A stretch of 64,000 nt of DNA, taken from Thalassotalea psychrophila (GTDB lineage Bacteria; Pseudomonadota; Gammaproteobacteria; Enterobacterales; Alteromonadaceae). A program made the translations under genes and the position numbers. Below are positions 29,217 through 37,676 of the stretch, one piece after another. Below the pieces are notes generated by a model. It ran no database searches, had not been told where the DNA came from, and saw nothing but the letters and a program-made list of their open reading frames with translations. The stretch is taken from positions 558,001 to 622,000 of the forward strand of contig NZ_CP134145.1 in NCBI RefSeq assembly GCF_031583595.1, written 5' to 3'. Numbering within the stretch: position 1 is the stretch's first letter; each line of letters starts with the position of its first letter.

Positions 29217-29702
29217 CTAATCTATTTTTAACCCTTGTAGAGAAACAATTTTATTTTCATTGTGTGTTAATAATTCAAGCTCTGTAAACCCAAATTTTTG
29301 GTGAAATAATAAAGACGGTTCATTTGGCGGCATAACATCTATTTCAGCAAACATACTCACAGCGTTTTTCTTTGAAGCCCAATCTAAAGCATATCGATAA
29401 AGCATAGAGCCAATACCTTTGGCTCTAAATTTTTTTGAAATTACTATCCTGTCGATATATAAAAATGATGCATAATTCTGATTAAACCACTCATAATTGA
29501 TACTTTCATACTGAGCACCTTGGCTAAAAGCTAATAGAAACCCTGCAATTTGATTTTCATCTTCGACAACAACAGACAATACAGACATGTTGATTAATCT
29601 GATTAACTTACTTTTATCCAATGGACTTAGAACTTTTACTGATTTTTCATTCAGCTCAAGGATCGTTTCCATATCTTTAGCTAAGATTTCCCTAATAATC
29701 AT
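29217..29702 (-). CDS. GNAT N-acetyltransferase
   Basis: A protein of 161 residues with the GNAT fold. The acetyl-CoA loop is FRAKGIGSMLYRYALDWA (the R/Q-x-x-G-x-G/A motif), preceded by the strand FLYIDRIVIS. The C-terminal FHQKFGFTELELL is typical of the last helix and strand. The acceptor is unknown. It is part of the same-strand row of small genes. Confidence 0.85.
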   Translation of the reverse strand: MIIREILAKDMETILELNEKSVKVLSPLDKSKLIRLINMSVLSVVVEDENQIAGFLLAFSQGAQYESINYEWFNQNYASFLYIDRIVISKKFRAKGIGSMLYRYALDWASKKNAVSMFAEIDVMPPNEPSLLFHQKFGFTELELLTHNENKIVSLQGLKID

Positions 29703-29773
29703 TTTTACCTCTGTAATGCAAAATGTTGTTATGTATGTAATGCGGCTTGTTTTTCAATTTTTATTGATAAATA

Positions 29774-30331
29774 TTAAAAATGATACTTATAGCTAATTTC
29801 AACTATAGATGCATGAATAGTTTTATTGGGGTAAACATATTCAATTTCGATGGCTCCTGTATTGAATTTGTAGCCGAGCCCAACGCCTACCCCTATGTGC
29901 GAACTCTCTTCATCGCTATTATTTGTGCTTGCTTTAGGAAAGTCGGTTAGTCCTTGTTTGAACTTCAAATAATAATGCTTTGATGTATAAAGCCTTTGAG
30001 CAAAAAACATTGAATAATTTTTCGTGTCATCCGAGCCAGAAATTGAATCAGAATATTGAGCTTCAATTCCTAACGTTAAAGTTTGAAATCGGGATTCTTG
30101 AAAGTTTCGATTATAAAAGTTATATCCGGCTATAAAAGAAAGGTTAACTGAATCGGCATTATCTTGCTGTTGGTCGCTAAGACCAATACCGATGAATACA
30201 TCATTATCAGCAGCGCTTGTTGCGAGGGAAACTGTACAAAGTAATAAAATTGCTATGACAACAGCTTTAACTTTAAAATTAATTATTTTTAACGCTATAT
30301 TTGTATTGTTATAAACATTATTTACTAGCAT
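29774..30331 (-). CDS. Small outer-membrane beta-barrel protein
   Basis: A 185-residue protein whose signal peptide (VIAILLLCTVSLATSAA) starts late, near residue 25, so the true start may be downstream. The mature part alternates polar and hydrophobic residues in strands (LSFIAGYNFY, LTLGIEAQYS, HIGVGVGLGYKF) and ends in Phe (ISYKYHF), as in small OmpA/OmpW-like barrels. It overlaps the preceding hydrolase gene by 14 bases. The family is not recognised. Confidence 0.65.
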   Translation of the reverse strand: MLVNNVYNNTNIALKIINFKVKAVVIAILLLCTVSLATSAADNDVFIGIGLSDQQQDNADSVNLSFIAGYNFYNRNFQESRFQTLTLGIEAQYSDSISGSDDTKNYSMFFAQRLYTSKHYYLKFKQGLTDFPKASTNNSDEESSHIGVGVGLGYKFNTGAIEIEYVYPNKTIHASIVEISYKYHF

Positions 30332-30869
30332 TAGTAGATAACCAATTAATCTGTTCTTTATAAGCCGCTTGATTGTAATTACTTGAATGGTAATTCATAA
30401 AACCATGCAAGTAATCCACTTTGATAGCTTTTACATTCTGTTTTTTAGCAAGCTCAGCTTGTAGTGAAGCCACGCTAAAGTGTGGTTCACTTTTAGGAAA
30501 AATCAATTCGATGTCAAACAAAGGATCTACGCTTGTAAAGTTTCTAATTTGTGAACCATAAAAGCAAACTGCACGTTTGACAATGTGAGATGAAACCATT
30601 TCAGATAACCTCCAAATCGTTGAAGATCCAACACTAAATCCAATTAAAGTTATGCCAGTAAAACCAGATTCAATCACATTTATTAACTTTGCCAAATATG
30701 CGTCAAGCCCGATTGTTTCGATAAAATAAGAATACGCTTCGGCCTCGCTTTTAAACTTCATATTTGCCCCGTTATAAGGGTCAACAATCGTATTCGCATT
30801 CAACTCTTCACTTAGTTTTATTAGTTCTGCAGTTTTTCCGAAAACATCTGAAACAATAATTATACTCAT
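30318..30869 (-). CDS. Alpha/beta hydrolase, dienelactone-hydrolase-like
   Basis: A protein of 183 residues, short for an alpha/beta hydrolase. The nucleophile elbow is GFSVGSS, and a late His in YLHGFMN could complete the triad. The N-terminal MSIIIVSDVFGK resembles the first strand of dienelactone hydrolases. It overlaps the next small gene. The substrate is unknown. Confidence 0.7.
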   Translation of the reverse strand: MSIIIVSDVFGKTAELIKLSEELNANTIVDPYNGANMKFKSEAEAYSYFIETIGLDAYLAKLINVIESGFTGITLIGFSVGSSTIWRLSEMVSSHIVKRAVCFYGSQIRNFTSVDPLFDIELIFPKSEPHFSVASLQAELAKKQNVKAIKVDYLHGFMNYHSSNYNQAAYKEQINWLSTNASK

Positions 30870-30905
30870 ACTTCAATTACCCAAATAAACAATGTTTGGT
30901 TATTT

Positions 30906-31397
30906 TTATCTTAACTCTTTAGTCCATTCTTCCCACGATATTCCTCTTCCAGGAAATGCAACACGAGAAAAAGGCCACTTTTCCAAAAACCAAGTAGAGA
31001 TCGTTTTGTACAGTTCGCTTTCTAACGCTGTACTATCATTTCTAACCCAAAAGTATAGTTCACAATCATAGTTAGGAGACCGACTCGGATCGATATAAAC
31101 AGAACCAAGGCATTTGTCTTTTGAAGCATTTAATACGGAATAGGCAAATGCTTGTCGCGATTGAAATTCTTGCTTATGAATTTTCAGACTTTCAATATTT
31201 TCTTCCAAGGTCATGTTGCTTTTAGGCCATTCAGATTTTGGACCAAAAATAGATCTCAGTCGCTGCTGACTTGACATTACTGCTTCAAAGTCTAGCTCAG
31301 CGACACTATCTTCAAGGACAACAAAATAAAATTGATCAGTCTCTAAAAAGGTTGGTGCTATGAATGAATTAGGAATAAATTGTTTATGCATAAGCAT
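30906..31397 (-). CDS. GNAT-like acetyltransferase-fold protein
   Basis: A 163-residue protein related to the GNAT group by YSVLNASKDKCLGSVYIDPS followed by YDCELYFWVRND. The usual acetyl-CoA loop (R/Q-x-x-G-x-G/A) is not clear, so it may be an inactive or divergent member. Nothing else is recognised. It lies between the hydrolase and the gamma-glutamylcyclotransferase-like gene in the small-gene row. Confidence 0.6.
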   Translation of the reverse strand: MLMHKQFIPNSFIAPTFLETDQFYFVVLEDSVAELDFEAVMSSQQRLRSIFGPKSEWPKSNMTLEENIESLKIHKQEFQSRQAFAYSVLNASKDKCLGSVYIDPSRSPNYDCELYFWVRNDSTALESELYKTISTWFLEKWPFSRVAFPGRGISWEEWTKELR

Positions 31398-31468
31398 TAA
31401 AACCTACGAGTGAATAACGCCTTTTTAAAGGCTTTTTGTTGTCGAATAATATACTGGTAAGGTTCATG

Positions 31469-31960
31469 TTAAAGGTACATTTTTCGTTGCTGATAATCTC
31501 GCTTTGAATCTGGATCTTCAATGCATTCGATAGATAAGATTTCAGCGAGATAGTGAGAAGGTACATTTGTTTCTTTTGCACCGATGACAACGTGGTTGTG
31601 ATACCAATAAAAAGGCTTTAATGATGAATCAATTTTAATGGCGTAATAGGTGAATGCTGAAAATATTTCACCAGAGCAATTTTTTACCTTAACTATTTTT
31701 TCATTATAGCCATAACCTAAGCTTTCAGCGTTATCTAAAACACTTTTTTCATCTTTATTAATTTCGAAAAGAGCACCAATGACGATATCTTTTTTGCTGT
31801 TAGTTTGAAAAGCATCACATTTTCCTGAGCCGTCTTCACCAGTGTTATGAAATCGTAATTGATGCCCCTCAAGGATGAATAAGCCAAGCTTTTCTGCGCT
31901 AGGCACTCTTTCTCTTAGTCTTACAAGTGACATATTTGAACCATAAGCAAAATACTTCAC
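31469..31960 (-). CDS. Gamma-glutamylcyclotransferase-family protein
   Basis: A protein of 163 residues with the AIG2/GGCT fold. The substrate loop is YGSNM (6-10) and the catalytic Glu fits residue 79 (NAESLGYGY). Human-type enzymes of this fold turn gamma-glutamyl amino acids into 5-oxoproline; bacterial ones are often of unknown substrate. It overlaps the zinc-ribbon gene upstream by four bases. Confidence 0.8.
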   Translation of the reverse strand: MKYFAYGSNMSLVRLRERVPSAEKLGLFILEGHQLRFHNTGEDGSGKCDAFQTNSKKDIVIGALFEINKDEKSVLDNAESLGYGYNEKIVKVKNCSGEIFSAFTYYAIKIDSSLKPFYWYHNHVVIGAKETNVPSHYLAEILSIECIEDPDSKRDYQQRKMYL

Positions 31961-32202
31961 AAGAAACTCGCCAATAAAAGCAAAGCAATGATTACTGCAA
32001 ACAGAAACATTGTTTTACCTAAAGTTGAATTTGCCTTTATAGTTTTTTGATGTTGTCTTTGTAATTCTATTAGTTCGGATTCATTCAGGTGAGAACAATG
32101 GTCACATTGCCCTTCTGCTTTGCTGTAGAAAAGACCGCATCGGTTACATCGTTTTTTCTTCGGTTGCATTGATCTCCATGCCGCACTCATTCCTAATGAC
32201 AT
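31957..32202 (-). CDS. Small zinc-ribbon membrane protein
   Basis: An 81-residue protein with a zinc ribbon (CNRCGLFY and CDHCSHL) and one C-terminal membrane helix (about 64-81). A Shine-Dalgarno (AAAGGAA) precedes the ATG. It overlaps the cyclotransferase gene by four bases, so the two may be translated together. The function is unknown. Confidence 0.7.
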   Translation of the reverse strand: MSLGMSAAWRSMQPKKKRCNRCGLFYSKAEGQCDHCSHLNESELIELQRQHQKTIKANSTLGKTMFLFAVIIALLLLASFL

Positions 32203-32222
32203 AATAATTCCTTTAACTCTTG

Positions 32223-32837
32223 TTAGCTGCCGATGCCAACTTGGTTTCGTTGCATATATTGGTGTAACTGTTGATCGTCAATATTCGACGATTTTGCTAA
32301 TGCTGAGGTAACACCGATTTGATCGTTGCTATTACGATGTTGCCCCAGCTTTTCTTTACCTTGCAGTTTGCTAATAATAATTTTAAAACCAACAATGCCT
32401 TTGCTTAGTTTTACTTTATATTCTTCTGGGATAAAACCACCATTTTCGAGCAGTGATGGTTCATATTTTTCTATAGTTTCTTCTAATGTTTTTAAAGTGG
32501 TTTCATCATCAGTTAATTGTATGCTACCGACGACATGAACAGCACTATAATTCCAAGTTGGCACTGAAGGTTGTGTTTCATACCATGTTGGAGATATATA
32601 CGAATGAGGCCCTGAAAATATTGCTAATACCTCAGTATTGTTTAGAGATTTCCAATGAGGGTTAGACCGAGCAAAATGGCCGTAAAGTACACCAAGCTCG
32701 CCTTCCTTTTTGGATAGAAGCAATGGAATATGTGAAGCCTCTAAATTATTTGATATCAAAGCTGCAAATCCAAATTCTGTAATGAATTGCTGAATTTTAT
32801 CGATAGAACCCATGTTCCATTTTTCAGGGGTATGCAT
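32223..32837 (-). CDS. PaiB-family FMN-binding negative regulator
   Basis: A protein of 204 residues with a split-barrel flavin-binding fold. Family motifs include HIPLLL, LYGHFARSNPHWK, FSGPHSYISPTWY and WNYSAVHVVG. PaiB of Bacillus affects sporulation and protease genes; in other bacteria the role is unclear and an enzymatic role is possible. The C-terminal KEKLGQHRN is also typical of PaiB. Confidence 0.88.
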   Translation of the reverse strand: MHTPEKWNMGSIDKIQQFITEFGFAALISNNLEASHIPLLLSKKEGELGVLYGHFARSNPHWKSLNNTEVLAIFSGPHSYISPTWYETQPSVPTWNYSAVHVVGSIQLTDDETTLKTLEETIEKYEPSLLENGGFIPEEYKVKLSKGIVGFKIIISKLQGKEKLGQHRNSNDQIGVTSALAKSSNIDDQQLHQYMQRNQVGIGS

Positions 32838-32962
32838 AACTTTCCTTATGTGAACGATGAATAACTTTGCCAGCTAAATGTTAGGGAGAAAACCGCCAAC
32901 TCTTCCATTTACACACTTCCTTTAAACCGACGCATTAATTTGTGTTTTTTTTTAATTGTTTC

Positions 32963-33421
32963 TTAGGTATCACTTGCCAGAAATTCTGAGGCACTAAAAT
33001 TACTCTTAAAAGTAAATGCATTGGGCGTATCACCATTATCTCTAAGAAACTCTAATTTTATTACGGCTTCTTCAATTGTAGGGATGTGACCTATAGGAAT
33101 CCACCACAAAACATAGCTATCTTCTGGAATATTATGAAACCATTCCTTTTTACGACGAAGAAAATCTCGATGGTGAGTTCTGAATATAAAGTTTTTAAGC
33201 GCATCAATAGAGGCCCAAACAGACATATTTACAATGACGTTGGGATCAGAGAAAGCTTTGATATTGGTAGCATCTCCACTTTCATCTTTTAAGCGCCATA
33301 CAAAGCCGTCACTTAGTTCAGCTAAGTTATTCACCGGTTCTAAATTATCAACAAACTCTTTAATTTCTGGGTCTTCTAAAGAGTATTTAGCTTTAGCTAT
33401 GTTCAATTGTGCAAGATGCAT
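32963..33421 (-). CDS. DUF3291 family protein
   Basis: A 152-residue single-domain protein. Motifs HLAQLNIAKAKYSLEDPE, DGFVWRL, MSVWASIDALKNFIF and YVLWWIPIGHIPTIEEA are those of DUF3291, a ferredoxin-like (dimeric barrel) family related to monooxygenase-like domains. No activity is known. It lies in the small-gene row with 125 bases of AT-rich DNA on its downstream side. Confidence 0.85.
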   Translation of the reverse strand: MHLAQLNIAKAKYSLEDPEIKEFVDNLEPVNNLAELSDGFVWRLKDESGDATNIKAFSDPNVIVNMSVWASIDALKNFIFRTHHRDFLRRKKEWFHNIPEDSYVLWWIPIGHIPTIEEAVIKLEFLRDNGDTPNAFTFKSNFSASEFLASDT

Positions 33422-33437
33422 GTAATACCTCCGTGAT

Positions 33438-33500
33438 GTCTAACAACCGAATAAGGCTCCTTTACTGTTGAATAAAATGCCCACCCCCAACGGTTATACC
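33438..33500 (-). other. Candidate attC-like site
   Basis: On the plus strand the ends are GTCTAAC (33438-33444), a perfect RYYYAAC box, and GTTATAC (33493-33499), one base off GTTRRRY. They are followed or preceded by AACCG and CGG, giving imperfect inverted arms about 63 bases apart in total. In gene orientation the well-conserved box would be the recombining one. It lies just downstream of the small gene at 33550. No integrase gene is in the window and the other gaps give no equally good site. Confidence 0.35.
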
Positions 33501-33549
33501 TATTAATATTTAACTACTTTTTATTCGTTTGATGTAAATTGACCAGGGC

Positions 33550-33837
33550 TCATTCGTAAAGCTTGTCTGTTGCTTTTTTAAGCTCTGCTCTTGGCAAAAA
33601 CTGATCTGAAATAGTTAAAATTGAATGCAGATTATTTTTTAATTGATCAAGTTCGATGTTTCCTGGCTTCATTGCCGTTTGCAGTAAATGAATAGCCATA
33701 TCAGCTAATAGAATGCGTTGTTTCTCTAACCATTCATCATCACCTTTGATTGCGAAATTATTAAGGTAGCTACTTTCTACCACACTATGTAAATCCCAGC
33801 TGGTTTTAATTAAATTTCTACGTTCAATATCATTCAC
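33550..33837 (-). CDS. Small helical protein of unknown function
   Basis: A 95-residue protein with no signal peptide and no known motif. The sequence is rich in Leu, Lys, Asp and Glu and predicted mostly helical (WLEKQRILLADMAIHLLQ, LDQLKNNLHSILT). It is followed downstream by the candidate attC-like site. I do not recognise the family. Confidence 0.6.
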   Translation of the reverse strand: MNDIERRNLIKTSWDLHSVVESSYLNNFAIKGDDEWLEKQRILLADMAIHLLQTAMKPGNIELDQLKNNLHSILTISDQFLPRAELKKATDKLYE

Positions 33838-33867
33838 CGTCGACTTTCCTATCGAGTATTATTTTTA

Positions 33868-34284
33868 TTACCAATACTCTCTAATTAAACTTATCTTGCC
33901 ATTGTTTATTTCAAATAAACGCATTAAAGGCTTTGCATCTGTTTCAGTGCTGCCATCCATTACCGTTGTTGAGATAAAAGAAACTGTTACAGCTTTATCT
34001 CCAACAATTTTATTAGTTATTTTAGATGTTAGGGAATCTGCTACTCCCATGTAATTAGCTAAACCTTGAATAAATTGTTCTTTAGATAGGTCGGCGTTGT
34101 AATTTTGGTGTTGATAACGCATATCTTCTGCAAGTAACGCAGCAACTGCATCTATATCTTTTTGGGACGCTCCTTTTACTTTAGTCGCATCACTGAGCTT
34201 TATAAATTCTTCAACAAGGGGAGTTTCTGAAGCAAAAGAAAGTATGGGAATTGAAAGTAAAACTACTAGTATGAATTTACGCAT
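33868..34284 (-). CDS. Secreted SnoaL/NTF2-like protein
   Basis: A 138-residue protein with a signal peptide (VVLLSIPILSFAS, about 1-19). The rest fits the NTF2/SnoaL cone: a helix with IDAVAALLAEDMRYQHQNYNAD, a central VGDKAVTVSFIST and a final LFEINNGKISLIREYW. Such folds occur as periplasmic binding or isomerase domains. No active site can be pointed out. Confidence 0.7.
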   Translation of the reverse strand: MRKFILVVLLSIPILSFASETPLVEEFIKLSDATKVKGASQKDIDAVAALLAEDMRYQHQNYNADLSKEQFIQGLANYMGVADSLTSKITNKIVGDKAVTVSFISTTVMDGSTETDAKPLMRLFEINNGKISLIREYW

Positions 34285-34355
34285 GAATCATCCTTAAAAA
34301 TATAATACTAAGTCCCAACTGCATCTTATGCTGCTCGAACAGTTTGCTATATGAA

Positions 34356-34553
34356 CTATCGCTGCGCTTGGTTTTCAATTGATTCATTAAGTCTTTTTAG
34401 ATCGGCTCTACATTTTTTGTTTTCTTTTGCTGAGCCACCAGCACATGCAGATTTAGGATCATTACCAATCTCATGAGAAGTGCCATAATAAACACAAGAT
34501 GATAATAAAAATATACAAAGCAGACTACAAATTAATCTCATAATGTTCTCCAT
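34356..34553 (-). CDS. Small lipoprotein of unknown function
   Basis: A 65-residue protein with lipobox LLSSC (Cys at 20). The mature part YYGTSHEIGNDPKSACAGGS contains two more Cys residues that may form a disulfide. It lies first in the small-gene row, in transcription order. No family is recognised. Confidence 0.6.
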   Translation of the reverse strand: MENIMRLICSLLCIFLLSSCVYYGTSHEIGNDPKSACAGGSAKENKKCRADLKRLNESIENQAQR

Positions 34554-34744
34554 AACATAGATCTATTTAACAGCGTATTAAACGTTCATACCGATACTTT
34601 TAATTACCATTATTATTTTTAAGGTATTATCATCTCACTTTATCTTTTTTTATCAATAATTCAAAGAGATGAGTAAGGTTATTTCTGGGAGACTGGTAAA
34701 AGTTGTATTTTTTCGGAGAAGTGTAGGTCTAAGTTTAAGGCATA

Positions 34745-34773
34745 AAAAAGCTCGTGATAAACACGAGCTTTTG
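34745..34773 (-). terminator. Rho-independent terminator of hemL
   Basis: On the minus strand AAAAGCTCGTG pairs with CACGAGCTTTT around a short loop, followed by further Ts. It ends the pyrB-hemL transcript. Confidence 0.85.
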
Positions 34774-34792
34774 GTTTTGAGTAGCTTTTAAT

Positions 34793-36073
34793 TTATAGCT
34801 TAGCGAAACAACGTTCAGCAGCTTCAATCGTTGCCTGAATATCGGCTGATGAATGGGCAGTTGATAAGAAGCCAGTTTCAAATGCAGAAGGAGCTAGGTA
34901 AATGCCTTCTTCTAACATTAAGTGGAAGAACTTGTTGAATTTAGCTGTATCACATTTCATAACTTGCGCAAACGTATTCACTTGTTCTTGCTCGGTAAAG
35001 AAAAAACCAAACATAGCGCCAACATAGTTGATTGCTAATGGAACATTTTGACGATCTGCTGCTGCTTTAAATCCTTCAGCAATTTGCTTCGTTTTTGCTG
35101 TTAGCTCTGCGTGGTAATCTTTACTACTTAACTCGTTTAATGCGGCAAGGCCTGCTGCCATTGCAATTGGATTACCAGATAAAGTACCTGCTTGGTAAAC
35201 TGGGCCAACTGGAGCAATGTAGTCCATAATTTCAGCTTTACCGCCAAATGCGCCAACCGGCATACCGCCACCAATAACTTTACCTAGTGTGGTTAAGTCT
35301 GGTTTCACATTGTAATGGGCTTGTGCGCCGCCAAGGGCAACACGGAAACCAGTCATAACTTCATCGATGATAAATACTGACTTGTACTCATCACAAATGC
35401 TGCGCAAACCTTCTAAGAAACCTGCAACTGGTGGAATACAATTCATATTACCGGCAACTGGTTCAACGATGATACAGGCAATTTGGTCGCCTAATTCAGC
35501 AAAAATATCTTTAACAGATTGAATGTCGTTAAAGTTAACGGTTAGTGTGTGTTTGGCAAAATCAGCTGGAATACCAGGAGAGTTGGGAACACCTAATGTT
35601 AATGCGCCAGAACCGGCTTTAACCAAAAGTGAGTCGGCATGGCCATGGTAACAGCCTTCAAACTTTAATATTTTGTCACGGCCAGTGTAACCGCGAGCTA
35701 AACGAATCGCACTCATAGTTGCTTCTGTACCTGAGCTAACCATACGAAGTTTTTCCATTGAAGGTACTAACTCACGTACTTTTTCTGCCATAGTAATTTC
35801 AAGCTCTGTTGGTGCGCCAAAACTTAAACCTTTTTGTGCTGTTTTTACTACAGCATCTAAAATAGCTGGGTGATTATGACCTAAAATCATTGGTCCCCAA
35901 GAGCCTACATAATCGATGTATTGTTTACCATCGGCATCAAAGGTGTATGCACCTTCCGCTCGTTCAATAAAAATAGGTGTTCCACCAACGCCAGTAAATG
36001 CACGTACTGGAGAGTTAACCCCGCCTGGAATAGTTTGCTGCGCTTGTTCAAATAATTGCTGTGAATGTGACAT
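34793..36073 (-). CDS. hemL: Glutamate-1-semialdehyde 2,1-aminomutase
   Basis: PLP enzyme of 426 residues that makes 5-aminolevulinate, the first committed product of C5 haem synthesis. The PLP lysine is K265 ([10 protein letters not shown]), the same number as in E. coli. Other class-III aminotransferase motifs are SSGTEATM (113-120), CYHGHAD and [10 protein letters not shown]. It lies 32 bases after pyrB and ends at a strong terminator. Confidence 0.97.
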   Translation of the reverse strand: MSHSQQLFEQAQQTIPGGVNSPVRAFTGVGGTPIFIERAEGAYTFDADGKQYIDYVGSWGPMILGHNHPAILDAVVKTAQKGLSFGAPTELEITMAEKVRELVPSMEKLRMVSSGTEATMSAIRLARGYTGRDKILKFEGCYHGHADSLLVKAGSGALTLGVPNSPGIPADFAKHTLTVNFNDIQSVKDIFAELGDQIACIIVEPVAGNMNCIPPVAGFLEGLRSICDEYKSVFIIDEVMTGFRVALGGAQAHYNVKPDLTTLGKVIGGGMPVGAFGGKAEIMDYIAPVGPVYQAGTLSGNPIAMAAGLAALNELSSKDYHAELTAKTKQIAEGFKAAADRQNVPLAINYVGAMFGFFFTEQEQVNTFAQVMKCDTAKFNKFFHLMLEEGIYLAPSAFETGFLSTAHSSADIQATIEAAERCFAKL

Positions 36074-36105
36074 CTGTTTGCCTTTTAATCTTTTAAAAAC
36101 CAGAT

Positions 36106-37110
36106 TTACTTATTGGTAAACCAGGTTACTTCTTTTTCGTATTGGGTAAGTTTCTCATCGACGCCTAATGTTAAGGCAAATAATGCCATACGTACTAATA
36201 CGCCATTTTGGGCTTGACGGAAAATTGCTAAGTTATTGTTGTCGTTTAAATCAATATCGAGTTCATTCGCTTCTGGGCGAGCGTCTCTTGGTAGCGGGTG
36301 CATTATTACTGTGTGCTCTTTACAGTATTGTTCGTACACACTTTTGTTTAAACTAAAGTGGCCACGATACTGCTCAGCTTCAGCAAGGCTAGCAAAACGC
36401 TCTTGTTGAATGCGAGTTTGGTATACCACATCACTATTTAGGTTACCTGCCATGGTTTCAGTAACATTAACTTTATGACCTGCATTAGTTAACACATCAA
36501 CTATGTAGGTTGGCATTTTTAATTCTTTTGGTGACAATAGCGTTACGGTTAAATTTTTATATAAACTTAATAATCTCGACAGTGAATGTACGGTACGACC
36601 ATGCTTTAAGTCGCCCATTAATACAATATTCAAGCCATCAATGCCTTTACCATAACGGGTCATTTCTGCCTGAATAGTGAATAAATCTAATAGTGCCTGA
36701 GTCGGGTGTTCGTTCGCACCATCACCGCCATTAATTACCGGTACGGTACTGCCGGTAGAAAAATCTGCTACTGAATGCATGTCAGGGTGGCGCATAGCGA
36801 TAACGTCTGAATAACCACTGATCACTCGTGCTGTATCAAATAACGACTCGCCTTTAGATAATGATGAACTTTCTTGGCCAACGGTTTCGTGTACAAAACC
36901 ACCAAGAAGCTGAAATGCCGTGCCAAAGGAGATACGAGTTCGAGTACTAGGCTCAAAAAATAGATTATTTAAAATTGCTCCTTCAAGCACATGACAACGT
37001 TTTTGCCTGCTGGCATAAGGGATCATTGCCTGGGCAACTTCAAGAATACGAGATACCGAATCACGATCAAATTGTGATACCGATAAAATGTGGCTGCCTT
37101 GAAAATTCAT
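36106..37110 (-). CDS. pyrB: Aspartate carbamoyltransferase catalytic chain
   Basis: Cytoplasmic enzyme of 334 residues making carbamoyl-aspartate in pyrimidine synthesis. The carbamoyl-phosphate loop is [12 protein letters not shown], the 80s-loop residues are SSLSKGES, and the HPLPR motif ([11 protein letters not shown]) is present. It is longer than the E. coli chain (about 311) because of insertions and a longer C-terminus. No pyrI (regulatory chain) gene follows; hemL comes next. It may therefore work without the zinc-containing regulatory subunit, or that subunit is encoded elsewhere. Confidence 0.94.
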   Translation of the reverse strand: MNFQGSHILSVSQFDRDSVSRILEVAQAMIPYASRQKRCHVLEGAILNNLFFEPSTRTRISFGTAFQLLGGFVHETVGQESSSLSKGESLFDTARVISGYSDVIAMRHPDMHSVADFSTGSTVPVINGGDGANEHPTQALLDLFTIQAEMTRYGKGIDGLNIVLMGDLKHGRTVHSLSRLLSLYKNLTVTLLSPKELKMPTYIVDVLTNAGHKVNVTETMAGNLNSDVVYQTRIQQERFASLAEAEQYRGHFSLNKSVYEQYCKEHTVIMHPLPRDARPEANELDIDLNDNNNLAIFRQAQNGVLVRMALFALTLGVDEKLTQYEKEVTWFTNK

Positions 37111-37237
37111 ATTAGTTAACTGCCTGATATTATTATTAAATATATTTGTTGTTTAGCTTGATAAAGAGCAAGTCTACTGCAGCTCGTTTTTACCTACTTT
37201 ATTATGCGCGCAACTTTAACATAGAATGCTTATTTTG

Positions 37238-37675
37238 TTAATAAATGACAGGTTTAACAATTGCTAAAATAATCACTGCGAATAAGATAAATACTGGTAA
37301 TTCGTTAAATATTCGGTAAAACCTGCCCGAGCGAGTGTTGTTGTCTGTTTTAAAATCTCGAAGCAATTTAAAACAATAGCCATGATAAACAAATAATAAT
37401 GCTACAAGCGCTATTTTTATATGCAGCCAAGTACTGTGAATAAACCAATCACTGCCCATCATGTATATAAGTATTAGGCCAAACACTAAGGTTAAAATGG
37501 CAAATGGTGTTACAAAAAACAATAACCGACGCTCCATTATTTTTAACTGTTTATGTACATCTTTGTTGTTTGATTCAGCGTGATAAACAAACAACCGAGG
37601 TAAGTAGAAAATACCAGCAAACCAAGCAACCATAAAAGCCACATGTAAGGCTTTAATCCATAATAAACTGCTCAT
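37238..37675 (-). CDS. hemJ: Protoporphyrinogen IX oxidase HemJ
   Basis: A 145-residue membrane protein with four hydrophobic helices. The pattern WIKALHVAFMVAWFAGIFYLPRLFVYH with His11 is the HemJ signature; the conserved His and Lys residues in HemJ bind haem b. It oxidises protoporphyrinogen IX in bacteria without HemG or HemY. It lies one base from the ClC gene upstream. Its nearness to hemL, two genes away, fits a haem role. Confidence 0.85.
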   Translation of the reverse strand: MSSLLWIKALHVAFMVAWFAGIFYLPRLFVYHAESNNKDVHKQLKIMERRLLFFVTPFAILTLVFGLILIYMMGSDWFIHSTWLHIKIALVALLFVYHGYCFKLLRDFKTDNNTRSGRFYRIFNELPVFILFAVIILAIVKPVIY

Positions 37676-37676
37676 T

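Noticed and set aside
31398..31468. attC-like GCCTTTAAAAAGGCGTTA in the small-gene row
   Set aside because: The boxes RYYYAAC and GTTRRRY are not both present, and the palindrome is too short.
32838..32962. attC-like site after the DUF3291 gene
   Set aside because: GTTAGGG and GCCAAC occur but neither fits the consensus, and their order and distance are wrong.
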